Source: an uncultured Arthrobacter sp. (GTDB lineage Bacteria; Actinomycetota; Actinomycetes; Actinomycetales; Micrococcaceae). Taken from it: a DNA stretch of 6,192 nucleotides. This document shows, piece by piece, positions 6,156 to 6,192 of the stretch. Numbering within the stretch: the stretch's first letter is position 1; each line of letters begins with the position of its first letter. The stretch covers positions 1 to 6,192 of the forward strand of contig CALMVY010000160.1 of the NCBI GenBank assembly GCA_937873245.1, read 5' to 3'. The position numbers and the translations under genes are program-made. The notes beneath the pieces were generated by a model that saw only the letters and a list, made by a program, of their open reading frames with translations, did no database searches and had not been told where the DNA came from.

Positions 6156-6192
6156 TCACTTCGCAGTCGATGGATCGGTGGTCTCGCCCGGC
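6156..6192 (-). CDS. nadK: Probable 3' end of NAD kinase gene (partial)
   Basis: Only the last 11 codons and TGA (6156-6158) are inside the window; the frame reads PGETTDPSTAK then stop, 3 bp before the recN ATG. NAD kinase phosphorylates NAD to NADP. The assignment rests on gene order (ppnK/nadK precedes recN in mycobacteria and many other bacteria) and on the tight spacing typical of an operon, not on any domain. A second frame, ending VIHA with its stop at 6145-6147 and overlapping recN by 8 bp, is also open, so the reading frame is not certain. Confidence 0.4.
   Translation of the reverse strand, partial: PGETTDPSTAK

Noticed and set aside
1..6192. CRISPR array, tRNA/rRNA, transposase, attachment site or dif site
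   Set aside because: No regularly spaced repeats, cloverleaf-like sequence, transposase motifs or terminal inverted repeats were seen. Presence of xerD does not imply a local dif, and no dif-like 28-mer was noticed by eye.

Overview
The window looks like a chromosomal housekeeping segment of a high-GC actinobacterium, most likely a Micrococcaceae member (Arthrobacter or a close relative). This rests on the strong G/C third-position bias, on the protein sequences, and on gene order. Read along the minus strand from right to left the order is [probable NAD kinase end] - recN - pyrG - NUDIX ADP-ribose pyrophosphatase - xerD. The same order is known in mycobacteria (Rv1695 ppnK, Rv1696 recN, Rv1699 pyrG, Rv1700 NUDIX, Rv1701 xerD in M. 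tuberculosis, from memory). No database search was possible.

Layout. Positions 1-138 are a short non-coding leader with a GC-rich hairpin (37-60) and a strong purine-rich ribosome-binding site. Positions 139-633 (+) encode a GNAT-family N-acetyltransferase, the only gene on the plus strand. Positions 634-832 lie between convergent gene ends and hold no complete gene, but an unrecognised minus-strand reading frame ending at 645 looks protein-like and may be a gene remnant. Positions 833-1873 (-) are xerD, 1873-2535 (-) the NUDIX hydrolase, 2563-4323 (-) pyrG, and 4413-6152 (-) recN. Positions 6156-6192 (-) are probably the last codons of nadK.

The minus-strand genes are tightly packed: nadK-recN 3 bp apart, recN-pyrG 89 bp, pyrG-NUDIX 27 bp, and NUDIX-xerD sharing one base in a TGATG junction. 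Co-transcription is therefore likely. The functions mix nucleotide metabolism (CTP synthesis, ADP-ribose turnover, probably NADP synthesis) with chromosome maintenance (RecN in break repair, XerD in dimer resolution). The arrangement is conserved by history rather than forming one pathway.

I found no new defence system, mobile element, CRISPR array or RNA gene. Points worth a second look are the orphan frame at 645-788, the two-codon ATG-TGG-TGA frame in front of the acetyltransferase, the missing gene pair between recN and pyrG, and small departures from family consensus in the NUDIX, XerD and GNAT proteins. Long open frames opposite pyrG, xerD and recN are GC-bias shadows.
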